DNA from: Trissonchulus latispiculum
Lineage: Eukaryota > Nematoda > Enoplea > Enoplida > Ironidae
NCBI GenBank assembly: GCA_030248195.1
Contig: JASAND010024208.1
Coordinates: 16,964-80,963 of the forward strand
Length of the DNA stretch: 64,000 nucleotides
Direction: 5' to 3'
A program made the position numbers and the translations under genes. The notes beneath the pieces were generated by a model. It was not told the DNA's origin and did not search any database. It saw only the letters and a program-made list of their open reading frames with translations. Positions within the stretch are counted from its first letter, which is position 1. Every line of letters begins with the position of its first letter. Positions 23,472 through 33,778 of the stretch are shown here, piece after piece.

Positions 23472-23651
23472 ATGCAATTTTCAGATTAAGTGACTTCCCC
23501 CGAAAGGCCGTATGCAAATGAGCAGCTAATTTGCATATTTTTCTTTACCACTATAAATAAGAGATTCTCTGTAAGCTAAACGCACACGCGCAAAAATTCA
23601 GGCGATTCAACTGATTGTGTATCTATATTTACCACCAAATTTTTTTCCGTT
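23472..23651 (+). repeat. Split direct repeat A1
   Basis: Begins ATGCAATTTTCAGATTAAG and ends TTTTTTTCCGTT. The same 180 bp recur at 26609-26788. It carries the promoter elements described separately and lies immediately before gag. Confidence 0.9.
23512..23559 (+). promoter_or_regulatory. Candidate promoter in A1: inverted octamer pair and TATA box
   Basis: ATGCAAAT (23512-23519) and its inverse ATTTGCAT (23529-23536) are POU-type octamers. TATAAATA follows at 23552-23559, about 120 bp before the first gag ATG. Function is inferred from motif order only. Confidence 0.5.
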
Positions 23652-23672
23652 ACTTGGTACACATATTTTGCC

Positions 23673-24519
23673 GTGTATGCACTTTTATCGGTTCTTTATA
23701 TGTCTACTGAGCCTCAATCTGCTCCTTCATCAGGTCTCTCCGAGGAACGCATTCTCGAGATTATAAATTCAGCCATCTCTCAGAAACAATCCTTGCAATC
23801 TTTGCCTGCCCTTCCGCCGAGGCTTGAATCAAAAGGCCTCCAGCACCAAGCTGACACTTTGTTTGAAATCGACCGCCAGCTGCACCGCATTGCTACTGCC
23901 ATTCAACTCGACTCCAATACAGTTGACGGTGATACGATCCTCGACGCGACCACCAAAGCGCAGAAGCTAATACAGGACCGGCAAAAGCTGCTACGCATTG
24001 CTGACCAAGGAGGCTGGACAGCTGTAAAAAAGTATCAAGGCGCGGTTGATCTAGGTGACGACCCAAGCGACTGTAGTAAGTCTGTTTTCTACTTTTTCTT
24101 TTCCTGGTATATCTCTCCTGTTGACAATTAGAACGTTTTCAATCTCTAATTTTTTTTTTATTTCTCCTTTACCTCTTTCTGTTCTCTTAAAGGTACATAA
24201 TGTAAACTAGACATTATTTGTTCCAGAAAAGATTCAAAAAGCCCTTGACCAGTCTAAAGCCGAATCAACAGCCAGACAGACTCAACGCTATGTCCGGCCT
24301 TCCCCGTACGCATGGCCTCCACGGTTCCAAATGGCGCCTCGTTTCCTGCAAGAGACCGGCCCCCGGCCCCTTATGTCGGGCGCCTTCCCCCAAAAGATGG
24401 CGTTTAACAACCCGCGCCAGTTCCACCAGTGTAACGGCTGCGGGCGATACGGACACTGGCAACGCGAATGCCCATTCAGGAGCCAGTCTGAGCAACCGCA
24501 TTCCTCCTCAAAGCAGTGA
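23673..24519 (+). CDS. gag: Gag-like protein, two exons, with CCHC zinc knuckle
   Basis: Exon 1 runs from ATG 23673 (or the in-frame ATG 23700, MSTEPQSAPS) to 24075; the donor is GTAAGT. The acceptor TTATTTGTTCCAG gives exon 2 from 24227 to the stop at 24517-24519. The join is phase 1 and keeps the frame. Exon 1 encodes an alpha-helical region (SEERILEIINSAISQKQSL; later LHRIATAIQLD). Exon 2 is Pro/Arg/Gln-rich and ends with a retroviral-type knuckle C-x2-C-x4-H-x4-C (CNGCGRYGHWQREC), expected to bind RNA. Unspliced, exon 1 closes at 24131. Its 3' end overlaps pol in another frame. Confidence 0.8.
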
Positions 24520-26479
24520 TGCCTCACAACTCATTATCGAAGGTAAACGGTTTTTTCGTCACCTTAACAGTTCCGCAACTTTGACCATAAAGGGTAACTT
24601 GCGCAGAAACCTAGAGAATTGGAGGTTAATTACTTCGGACCCTTTCGTCCTTGATATGGTCAAAAATGGATTTAAAATACCTTTTAAAACTTCCCCCGTT
24701 TCTGCCTGTTTTCCAAATAATGCTTCGGCTATACAGGAAAAAGTTTTTGTCGCAGAAACAATTTCTGACCTGCTTAAAAATGGTTTTGTTAAAGAATTGA
24801 CACACCCCCCCAAAATTATTAGCCCCCTGTCCGCAACTTTTTCAGGTGGCAAGAAGCGGTTCATTCTAGACTTGCGCTACTTAAACTCTCATACTTCCCC
24901 TCCAAAGTTTAAATTGGAAGATATCCGTATAGCACTAGCTTACGTTCAAAAAGGTGGATATATGTGCAATTTCGACATAAAGTCAGGTTATTATCACTTA
25001 GATGTGCATGAAAGTTTCCAAGAATATCTCGGTTTTGCCTGGCGTTTTGAAGACAAGCTGCGTTTCTTCGTTTTTACGGTCCTACCTTTCGGCTTGGCCC
25101 TGGGCCCTTTCTTGTTTACCAAGCTCCTCCGACCCGTCATTGCTCACTGGCGCTCACAAGGAAAGAAAGTAACTATTTACCTTGATGATGGTTTTATTAC
25201 CGAGGAGTCACACGAAAAGTGTGCTGTCTCCGCTAATTCGTGTCGTGCCGACCTGCAAGCCCTGGGCTTTTTCGAGAATGAAAAGTGTCACTGGTCACCC
25301 ACCCAGCGATTGAAACACCTGGGTTGGATTATTGATTTATCTGAGTTTCAGCTGGAAATTCCGCCATCGAAAATTGAAAAATGTTATACGGCCCTTTCTT
25401 TCATACTCTCGCAAGACAAGGTCTCAGCCAGGCAGTTGTCGAAAATAACTGGCTTACTAATTTCGTTTAACCTGGTATACGGTTCAGTGACATCGCTCTT
25501 GACGCGTGCTTTATATCAGCAAATCGCCCTCGCCCAAAGATGGGATGCAAAAGCGCACCTATCAACAGAAGCTCTTTTTGAACTCTTGTTTTGGCACAAA
25601 AATCTCCGCTCCCTCCCCCTACAAAAGTTACTGACCTACACATTGCCCCAGGTTCTCATTTGCACTGACGCATCAGACATTGGTGGGTCCGCAGTCCTCC
25701 AAGGAAACCAGGCATCAGCTGAACTTTTTAATTGGGACGCGTCTGAAAAATACTCGTCCTCTACCTATCGGGAAATTAGAACCATTGAGTTCGGGCTTCA
25801 AGCTTTTCTAAATGAAGTAAAAGGCAAAACTGTTAAAGTCTTCACAGATAATACCGCCGTTTGTTCAATCATTCGAAAAGGCAGTGCCAAATGCCATCTC
25901 CAAGCGGTGGCACTGAGAATTTATCTTTTCTGCGCTACTAATTTAATAAGACTTGAAGTTGAATGGATACCGCGAGCAAATAACACAGTTGCTGATTCCT
26001 TTAGCAGAGTTGCAGATTGGGATGACTGGAGCGTGTCTGAGTTTGTTTTCAAGGTTTTAAATTCTGAATGGGGGCCCTTTACTGTAGATCGCTTTGCAAG
26101 CCCTCAAAATTCCAAACTGCCCCGTTTCAATTAAAAATTTTGGTTTCCCAACTCTGAAAAGGTTGATGCTTTCTCCAGCAACTGGCATGGAGAAAATAAC
26201 TGGCTTTGCCCACCACTCCACCTCATTCCGCGTGCTCTCCAGCATTTAAAAGTCAGTAAAGCAAAAGGTACCCTAATCTCCCCCTTTTGGCGTTCTGCTT
26301 TTTTCTGGCCTTGTATTTTAGGATTCAGAACTACCTGGCCCCACTGTTTCAAAGGTTGTTGCTTGTTTGCCCCACGTAACGACCTCATATTGCCTGGTAC
26401 ACAGGACGCCGGAGTTTTCGGGCCCGCTTTTCCTTCGCCTCTAATCGCCAACTGTTTTGATTTCACAGAACTGTCCTAG
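24206..26479 (+). CDS. pol: Reverse transcriptase-RNase H, interrupted by one in-frame stop
   Basis: The frame opens at 24206 and is +1 relative to spliced gag; no ATG marks the start, so frameshifting or an alternative transcript is likely. RT palm motifs: FDIKSGYYHL (about residue 251 counted from 24218), VLPFGLALGP and the catalytic YLDD (about 321). RNase H acidic residues lie in CTDAS (482), the Glu of EIRTIEFG, FTDNTAV (541) and VADSFS (591). After DRFASPQNSKLPRFN a TAA (26132-26134) stops the frame, but it stays open in the same frame to 26479, with family-like text such as VDAFSSNW and SPFWRSAFFWP. The stop is thus probably a recent mutation that removes the C-terminal part. Confidence 0.85.
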
Positions 26480-26542
26480 CTTTGTTTTTGGTTTTGCCCA
26501 GCCAACAGGAAGGAGACCTTTTGCCCTTTGTAATTCGCATAT

Positions 26543-26788
26543 TAGCCTGTTTCTTATTGTTCACTGTTTTGAAAATACAAGTTATTTCGAAATGACATGT
26601 AGAAATAAATGCAATTTTCAGATTAAGTGACTTCCCCCGAAAGGCCGTATGCAAATGAGCAGCTAATTTGCATATTTTTCTTTACCACTATAAATAAGAG
26701 ATTCTCTGTAAGCTAAACGCACACGCGCAAAAATTCAGGCGATTCAACTGATTGTGTATCTATATTTACCACCAAATTTTTTTCCGTT
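26543..26788 (+). repeat. Internal split repeat B1-A2
   Basis: B1 (26543-26608) matches B2; A2 (26609-26788) matches A1. The junction of B1 and A2 is the expected template joint for circular intermediates in split-repeat elements. A2 repeats the octamer pair and TATAAATA (26689-26696), so it could also start transcription toward the recombinase gene. Confidence 0.9.
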
Positions 26789-26871
26789 GCTCGGTACCCA
26801 CGAACCTCGAATTAACAAGCTCTAATTTAACAGAAACAAACGCAACACTGTTTGTTGTTTTTTATTTACAG

Positions 26872-27854
26872 GTATAAAAGAAATTTTTTCCGCCTCCTTT
26901 GTGTGGCCTACCACTTCGGCAACACCAGACGCAACACAGCTTTTTGACTTCATCATCGGCGGAAAAGCCCCCTCTACACAAAAGCAGTACGTCTCGGCCC
27001 TAAAACTTTTCCAGTCCTGGTGTGCGTCACGTGATTTAGAGTGGTTGCCTTGCCGCCCATTGACCTTACTCCAGTATCTTCATCACCTGTGCCAATCGCG
27101 AAGGTCCGGTTCCAACATCAAGGTCATCTGGAGTGCTATCTCCTGGGCACATACCCTGTCGTATCTGGACTCCCCAACACAGTCGGGTGTCGCTAAGATC
27201 GCACTAGAGGCGTCTCTCAGAAACTCTTCCGCCTCACCAAAGCTAAATCCTCCCGCATCAAAGTTCCATGTGGAGACGCTGCTACACTATCTCACAGCGC
27301 AGCCTTGCTTCAAGAACCTGCGCCTCGCCCTGCTTCTCACCCTGCTCTATTATGGTTTTCTCAGAGCTTCAGAAGCCCTGAACCTCCAGCACAAAGATGT
27401 CATTCTTGACACAAATGCCATTCTAGTAACTATAAGAAAATCAAAAACTGATCAACTAGGACACTCAGCCTTGGTGACCGTGGCCGCCGGCTCTGGCCCT
27501 ATTTCACCTGGGACTCTGCTCCGCCTATACCTATCACAGCTACCTGCTGACAATTTGTCACCAAACCGCCCTTTTCTTCCGGCCATGCGCGGAAGCGTCT
27601 TTACTTCTGCCCAGATGTCCTACGCTTCGGCCAGAAAGGAACTGGCCCGAGCTCTTGTCGAAACAAAAATCTCCGAAAATCTTACCCTCCACTGCTTCCG
27701 TGCCGGAGCAGCAACAGCAGCGGTTGCCCACGGTGTGGCACCACATCTCCTTTTACGTCATGGACGTTGGAAAACAGAACAAACACTATATAATCACTAC
27801 GTGAAACCTACGCAACATGAACTTCTGCAGCCCTCAACTTCACTACTCTGCTAG
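26872..27854 (+). CDS. Tyrosine recombinase, exon after a 3' splice site
   Basis: The frame is preceded by an acceptor (TTTTTTATTTACAG, exon from 26872) and has no upstream ATG, so its N terminus must come from another exon. The gag donor at 24075 ends in phase 1 and joins in frame here (A + GT makes Ser). Counting from 26901, the catalytic set is intact: Arg155 (LRASE), Lys182 (RKSKTD), His264 and Arg267 (HCFR), His287 (HGRW) and Tyr297/Tyr300 (LYNHYV). The N-terminal SAM-like helices begin APSTQKQYVSALKLFQSW. It would insert the element's DNA by site-specific recombination. Ends at TAG 27852-27854, 47 bp before B2. Confidence 0.85.
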
Positions 27855-27901
27855 CCTAACCATTCTTTCTTTCTTTCGCCTGTATGTTTTCATGCGCGCC
27901 C

Positions 27902-27967
27902 TAGCCTGTTTCTTATTGTTCACTGTTTTGAAAATAAAAGTTATTTCGAAATGACATGTAGAAATAA
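27902..27967 (+). repeat. Split direct repeat B2 (3' end of the retrotransposon)
   Basis: TAGCCTGTTTCTTATTGTTC through ATGTAGAAATAA, 66 bp, equal to B1 except one base. It contains AATAAA (GAAAATAAAAG), a likely polyadenylation signal; B1 has AATACA there. Confidence 0.85.
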
Positions 27968-28379
27968 CTTGGGATTTTATTGCAAATTCGCTTATTTTAA
28001 TAAGATCTTTCTCATAAGTTAATAGTTATTGCGAACTTTTATGCAACGCTCGCTTATGAAATTTACTTATTTTAATTCAAAAATCGCTTATTTTAATAAG
28101 TCGCTTATGACTTATTAGATTATGACTTTTATGCAACGCAAATTCGCTAATTGTATATGACTTATTGGACTTATTAACTTATTGTAATTTTTATGCAACG
28201 GGCCCCAGGTTGCGCTGACATTTTAGCTAATTTCTCTATAACCAAGAACTCCTTCGTAATTATTAAAAAAGGGCCACAACTATTTGATAGAAGTATCTAA
28301 TGATGTAACCGATGCCTCAGGACAAAATTTACTTCAGCCTGCAAAAAATCTGAAAAATTGCATATATTCAAAAATCTGT

Positions 28380-30230
28380 TCAAAAATGTGGCAGACGGTC
28401 CACCAGATTGTTGATATACATTGTGAACAAGGTCGGGGGCAGGATCGCTCCCTGGGGAACTCCAGCATTCAATTGGAAACTTCTGCCAATGGTTTCATTA
28501 GCTTTGACTTGCACTCTTCTGTCTGACAGAAACTGGGAAATCCAGCGTCTGAGACAGTGCGGTAGTCTCATTTGATCCAGCTTATGAATGAGCCCAGGTA
28601 TCCAGACAGTGTCCAAGGCTTTAGCAAAATCCAGCAGAACCATAACAGTGCGTTTAGGAGGTCTTGCATGGAAACCATCGGTAACATCCTGGACAATGCG
28701 TAAAACCTGGTCCTCAGTTGAATGTAGTTGCCGGAATCCGACTTGGCAGGGGGCGAGTAGATTGTTAGCTTCTAGGTAGAATGTGAGGAGGTCCTTGATG
28801 AATGTTCGGAGGAGAGCTTGGAAGCCAAGCTAGGATAGCTCATGTAGCATGTCCGGCAGAACTCCATCGGCCCCAGCTGGCTTTTTTCTGTATATAGGAA
28901 ATGGCTGCCTGGAGTTGCTGTTCAGTGATCGATTGGCAGCAGGCACAGTTGAGTTCATTTGGAAGTCGGCGGGAGTCTATTATGTGCCTGATTCTACTTC
29001 TGTCAATTTCTCCTACCGACGGTCTGCTGACGCTGAAGCATTGCTTAGACAGTTGGCCTTATGTCTATCCCTAACATAAGTCTTCCCATTGGTAGTTAGT
29101 GCAGCACCTTCGGGCTTAGTAAATCTTCCATCCATAGATCTGTCCAGATCTTGGTTGAATTGGTGGCTAGGCTGAGAGTGCTGGCAAAGGCTTGGCACCA
29201 GGCTGCTTTTGTCTTCTTGATGAGATCATTGGCTTCTCTGGACGCCTCCGAGTCCAGGCCGATCTTTCCTCCTCACCATTAGATGCCACTGGCTTTCTTG
29301 ACTGCCTCTCCTCATTTCTTCTGTCCACCGGAGTTTCGTGCGGCGCCTTCTTCTAGTAGGAATTACAGTCCTACCAGCTGTTCTGATAGCGCCAGCAAGC
29401 ATCCAGTCAGCAAGATGGCAATTATCAGACGAGAAAACGTCTATAGTTTCAAGTTCTTTATCCAGAACTTCCCGGAACATCTGCCAGTTCGCTTTCTTCA
29501 GCCACGGCTTAGCCGTCGCTACAAACGCCACAGTCAACAAGATAGGGAGGTGTTCGGATCCCAGGTCCGGTCAGTTCCCCAGTGAACTAGCCCGTCCATG
29601 GCAGGTGGGATGGAGGTAATATTGGAAGCGGCTTCACTGACAATACGGTTGTCCTTCCTGGTAGATGAACCGTCGTTTGCAGGTGCCATATTCGTGTCAG
29701 ACGTCCAGTCTTCCAAAAGGACACCGGCACGGTTGCTGTCCATTTTGGCGTGCCACATGGCAGTGTGTGCATTATTGAAGTCCCCTCCAACTACGGTACC
29801 ATATCTAGATGGTAGCTTGGACGGCTCAAATGGGAGAACTTTATCATCGTCAACAGCTTGACGTATGAGTTTGATATAGGCATTGGCTGTTCGGTTACTA
29901 TGGGTTTTTGCTGCCATGCCTTGAGATGGACGGAACAGACAAGAACTTTCGGTAACGTCGTCTTGGCTGTCCACCCATGGACCGGGATCAACTGTGTACG
30001 GAAGGTTCTGTCTGATCGCTGTGACAAACCGGCTCCCCACTAGTGGGCCTTGCTGACCGATGCGTCTGCCGCGAGTTCAGTCCTTCCTGATAACGAAAAA
30101 TTGTGTGATTCTTGAAGTCTGGTTTCCCGGAGGAGAACGACATCGACTGTCATGCCTTTGGTCTGACTGTCGAAGAGGAATTTTTCCAATTCTAGGCGCC
30201 GTTCCACTGGAGGATGGATAGACCAGGTGG
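28380..30230 (-). pseudogene. Endonuclease-RT frame of non-LTR copy 2
   Basis: Endonuclease landmarks are VVLLRETRLQE (Glu of the active site), VGGDFNNAHTAMW (the GDFN motif) and SIPPAMDGLVHWGTDR, where the usual SDH region begins. RT landmarks are LLDFAKALDTVW, LRRWISQFLSDRRVQV and AGVPQGAILPPTLF. The catalytic FADD box lies beyond the truncation. The pieces fall in different frames, so no single protein can be made. There is no sign of selection. Confidence 0.75.
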
Positions 30231-30850
30231 GGCGTTGGCCTTGGGAGACCTGGGTGACCGGGTGGATTATATGGGCAGGTGTGGTGACGGAAGACGTTGC
30301 AGTACTATCAGAGTTGGGTTTGTGTGGGAGAGGGGGTACCTGAACCGTTGTGAGAGGCAGCAGATAAGGTAGGAGTTGATGCCGGTATAGTGGGTTGATG
30401 GTTGGCTGTGGTTGGGGATGGGGGACCTGCAATGCCTGCAAATCCAGACAGCTTGAGTATTAAACATTGTCTTTATTTGGTTTAAGGTCAGATCTGCGCA
30501 ATGACGGTGGAACCAGAAACCACAACATGTGCACGATACGCTCCAGTGGTGCCACGGCATATTCAATTTACATTTGCCACACGGATATTGAGGGGTTGGC
30601 TTTGGGGGCCCGGATTTGGGTGGATATTTCCGGCCATTAGGAGAAGTAAAAGGGCGATGATTGAAGAAGTTCGTAGGATGGGCTCCCCTTCATTTACCCT
30701 TGAGTGGTGCTTGGCCCGATGAGCACCACCCATCACCAAAAGCCCGGCACTGATCAGAGAGTTTGGGGCAGACCGTTGGGGCCTTGACTGTTCCCAGAGT
30801 GGTCTGTTGCAAAGGGACGTGAGGCAATTTCGGTCTTCGCTGAGGGATCC
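28386..30850 (-). mobile_element. Non-LTR retrotransposon, decayed copy 2
   Basis: Reading right to left: PHD-like finger (30470-30566, C-x2-C-x4-WFHRHC and a final WICRHC), Pro-rich linker (30230-30440), APE-type endonuclease (29540-30230), linker (28650-29540) and RT palm (28380-28643). A finger upstream of endonuclease and RT suits the CR1/Jockey group, but I cannot fix the clade. The 3' end is missing: RT stops after YINNL and abuts the MITE fragment at 28209-28385. Several frameshifts make it inactive. Confidence 0.8.
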
Positions 30851-30859
30851 ATTAAACTA

Positions 30860-32000
30860 TCTTCTCCACCACGCAAAGGCTGCCATTCTTGGAGAAGTCC
30901 TATTTTTCTTCTCCAGGGAATGCGTTATAATTAGTTGAAGTTGATTTAACCAGAAGGAATCGCAACTCTAAATGATTTTTAAAAAATCGCTACAAGTTGT
31001 TTAAAAATGTATTGTATTTTGAGCCAAATTTTGAAGAACCAGCCCTCGTCATATTCTTTCCGCGAGACTAATTATCTATGTCTCATCGAACGGGCAGAAA
31101 GCCTAAGGTACCACCTTCTTTGTTTTTAGTTCTTGCTTCTATAGGAACCATTGTATTTTCTATCATCGAGATTACTAAACTCGATGTTTCATAACAATTC
31201 AGCGATTAATAGAGGATAGTCTGATATTGATAATGTCATGGCAGCTGTCTTTTCTCACTGAGTTACGAATAAATTGCTTGAAAATAAAAAATAAGTTCGT
31301 GACAAAGCTATTATTTGTTTCATAAATTTTGAGAGGACTGATGTTAATTATACATCTTAAATAATTATAGTCACGTAGTCATGTATTGTTTCAGAATTTT
31401 GTTCAGTAAAAATTCAACTAAAGGCGAATCCCAGGAACTGAGTACATACCTATGTACATCTTTGTAAAAATTAGCTCATCTTTAGCCCATTTTTCATAAT
31501 CGTGACAGGAAACTGCCGTGCTGAGGAGACTTCCTTAACTGCCATAAGATTATTGTATATTAAGCTTATATAGTGTTAGGAAATCTAATCTGTTAGAGAC
31601 AGTTTGTACTTTGTAAACTGTCTGACTGGACTTCAAGTTGTATGTTAAGTTATTCAGTTGACGGTTTTCACAACTTGCAGCATCCTCAATTAATCTATTG
31701 ACTTTAACGAATTGTTGTGATCCGCTATGAAAGATGAATAGAGCAATGTGACTTTCCCGCCTTTAGTTGCAAAGAAGGGTGGTCTGAGTCTCTGATGGTT
31801 GGATCCAATTAATTTTTTCTTTTATCTATCCAATTTTTCTCTCGTGCACTGCACAAATTTTTGATTAGCCCCAGTATATAAATTTTACTGCTACTCCTCA
31901 CTTTTCTGCAAATCTCAACAGCATTCTTTTTTATTCATACATGGTTCTGCAACATCTAGCAGCAAAACTAAATTTTGCTAACAGTTACTGCTAAAGTTAG
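30860..32000. repeat. Paralogous block, copy 2
   Basis: Co-linear with 15640-16850. It ends at ATTTTGCTAACAGTTACTGC, where a repeat-rich element (32008-32932) is inserted; homology to copy 1 resumes at about 32935 (AGCAATTGG, TTATCTTCAAA). Confidence 0.7.
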
Positions 32001-32007
32001 ATGTTAG

Positions 32008-32932
32008 TAGTGTAGTCGTTTCAGTAACCGATTTTAGTTTCAGTTTCAGTTTCAGTCGACGATCCAAGATGGTTTCAGTTTCAGTTTCAAGTCTTCTCCC
32101 AGAATAGTTTCAGTTTCAGTCGGAATCTCAAAATAATTTCAGTTTCAGTTTTAGTTTCAGTCGAAGTTTCAGTTTCAGTTCATTCGAAAAACTACAGTTT
32201 CCAGCCCTGAGACAAAATATGATGCATAAATTTATGATTATTTATACTCCTATAGCAGAGTTTTAACGAAAAAACTGCTTAAATCCTTCAAATCTTCATG
32301 TTTTGAGAAAAGACTGAAACTAGTTTCAGTTCCAGTTTCAGTCGGCCGCCTAAAATAGTTTCAGTTTTAGTTTTAGTTTCAGGTCTCATCCCAAAATAGT
32401 TTCAGTTTAAGTTTCAGTTTCAGTGCCTGAAACTGAAACCTGTAAAACCTGAAATCTAGTTTAGTTTCAGTTTTTTTTTCTGTACGCCCCACTCCAGTTG
32501 GTCTTACACCGGTTAGGAGCAGTGTCAGCTTGGAGATAAATTTATAAGTTTGACTGGGGGTTAGCTGACACCGAATAATTGTCTTTAACAATTACCCGAG
32601 GCGTTTCGCAAGGATGGAGATTTGCCCATCACCGGCTGTGTGATGAACGCACCTCGGCAGCTCCACCCGAAGGCGGCCGCCCCTTAACTCTCGGCAAATT
32701 GCTGACATAAGGGGGGATACCGCCTATCGTTGGTGCCGGCTGGCACCAAAATCAGATGATTAAAAATTGTAGTCAGCTGGTCCCCGAGGACCATTAGGGG
32801 TAGATTGCGTGTTTTGAGTTGCGGAAGCGGAGTACATCTGCATTCCTCCGCAGTCAACTCATGAGTTCACTTGTGTGGTTGTGTGCGCGTTTGTGTGAGC
32901 GTACTTCAGTTTCAGTACCTGAAACATCACTA
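32008..32932. mobile_element. CAGTTT-repeat element with TAGTG..CACTA ends
   Basis: Left end TAGTGTAGTCGTTTCAG, right end CTGAAACATCACTA. About 40 copies of TTTCAG / CAGTTT fill 32030-32470. From 32480 to 32900 there is a different, unique-looking segment with the hairpin GGTGCCGGCTGGCACC. The site is empty in the paralogous copy near 16800, so it is a true insertion. The flanks AGATGTTAG and AGATTAG may be an imperfect TSD. A 70-residue minus frame is low-complexity. Confidence 0.6.
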
Positions 32933-33318
32933 GATTAGCAATTGGAGAGTTTATAAATTATTATCTTCAAACTTCTTTATTGGCAACGGCAATCGTCAAG
33001 TCGCCAAGGGAATTGCCAGAGTCCGTCAACCTCAACACTGGGAAAACCAGAGCAACTAGTTTTCTAATTATTACACACGAAGGCTGCATAGTTATGAGTC
33101 GTGACTAGATAAAACCAAGAGTGAGATAATTAATACAACTCAGCTCTTCCTATTAGAATAAGCTTGCGAGATTCTCGGCAGATTAGAGCCAAATCTCGGG
33201 GTTGGTACCGGTTATCACTGTTAAGCATGTGTTATATGCGTGTGACGACCCTAAACTTCTATTTCCTACCAACTACATAATCTTGGCAGCAATAAGCCTT
33301 AATGAAAAAAGCAACTAA
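32933..33318. other. End of paralogous block and a lone CAAGAG-family piece
   Basis: 33130-33220 (CAGCTCTTCCTATTAGAATAAGCTTGC, then AAATCTCGGGG) matches the arms of the 55345-55977 MITE. No gene seen. Confidence 0.45.
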
Positions 33319-33778
33319 GGGCCTTTTCGCGCGCGAGTTAAACGAGTAGAGCTAAACGAGTTAAAATTAACTATTTTAACCCCTATTCGTGCACTCAGCG
33401 AGTTAATTTTAACCCTAACTTGTTTTAACTCTTTTAACTCTCGCTGGGTTAAAAACGTGCTGAGTTAAACGAGTTAAAAACGGGAGAGTTAAAATTAACT
33501 CCCTGAGTGCGCGAATAGGGGTTAAAAGAGTTAATTTTAACTCGTTTAACTCTGCCCATTCCATTCCATTCTCTTCATGCACGCGTTCAAATCAGTGATC
33601 AATAGAAAACTATGCTTCTTGTCTTCTCTTGAATGAAGTTCAGTGGTTTAAGCATCCTTTTTAATTAGTGTAATATTCTTTATGCTACTAGTTGAAGACT
33701 TTGTTTTATTCCTGATTTGATTTTTGTAGAGATTAAACAGTTTTAAGCATCTATGTACAAATGTTTATTTATTATCAG

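Larger units (their letters stand above)
23472..27967 (+). mobile_element. PAT/Ngaro-like tyrosine-recombinase retrotransposon
   Basis: The element has split direct repeats in the order A1 (23472-23651), gag, pol, B1-A2 (26543-26788), recombinase, B2 (27902-27967). A1 and A2 look identical over 180 bp; B1 and B2 differ at one base over 66 bp. It encodes Gag with a zinc knuckle, RT-RNase H and a tyrosine recombinase in place of an integrase; no methyltransferase is seen, so it is not a typical DIRS-1. No target duplication is visible, as expected for recombinase-mediated insertion. Matching terminal repeats suggest a fairly recent insertion, yet pol has an in-frame stop. Confidence 0.9.
22865..28205. 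mobile_element. GGGCCCGTTGCATAAAA foldback (CAG TSD) carrying a retrotransposon
   Basis: Ends GGGCCCGTTGCATAAAAAT and their inverse; CAG flanks both (22862-22864 and 28206-28208). The interrupted host repeat confirms the boundaries. Arms (22865-23080 and 27975-28205) are strings of ATAAGTTA / AATAAGCGATTA motifs. A 3-bp TSD and GGGCC-type ends suggest a PIF/Harbinger-like MITE; TSD CAG is also found at the 54327-57094 element. The unit is about 850 bp without the 4.5-kb retrotransposon at 23472-27967. Confidence 0.75.

Noticed and set aside
24265..24864. Minus-strand frames over gag and pol
   Set aside because: Shadows of the plus-strand retrotransposon genes.
28380..28643. Active reverse transcriptase gene
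   Set aside because: The fragment ends before the catalytic FADD box and is out of frame with the endonuclease; it is a truncated non-LTR copy.
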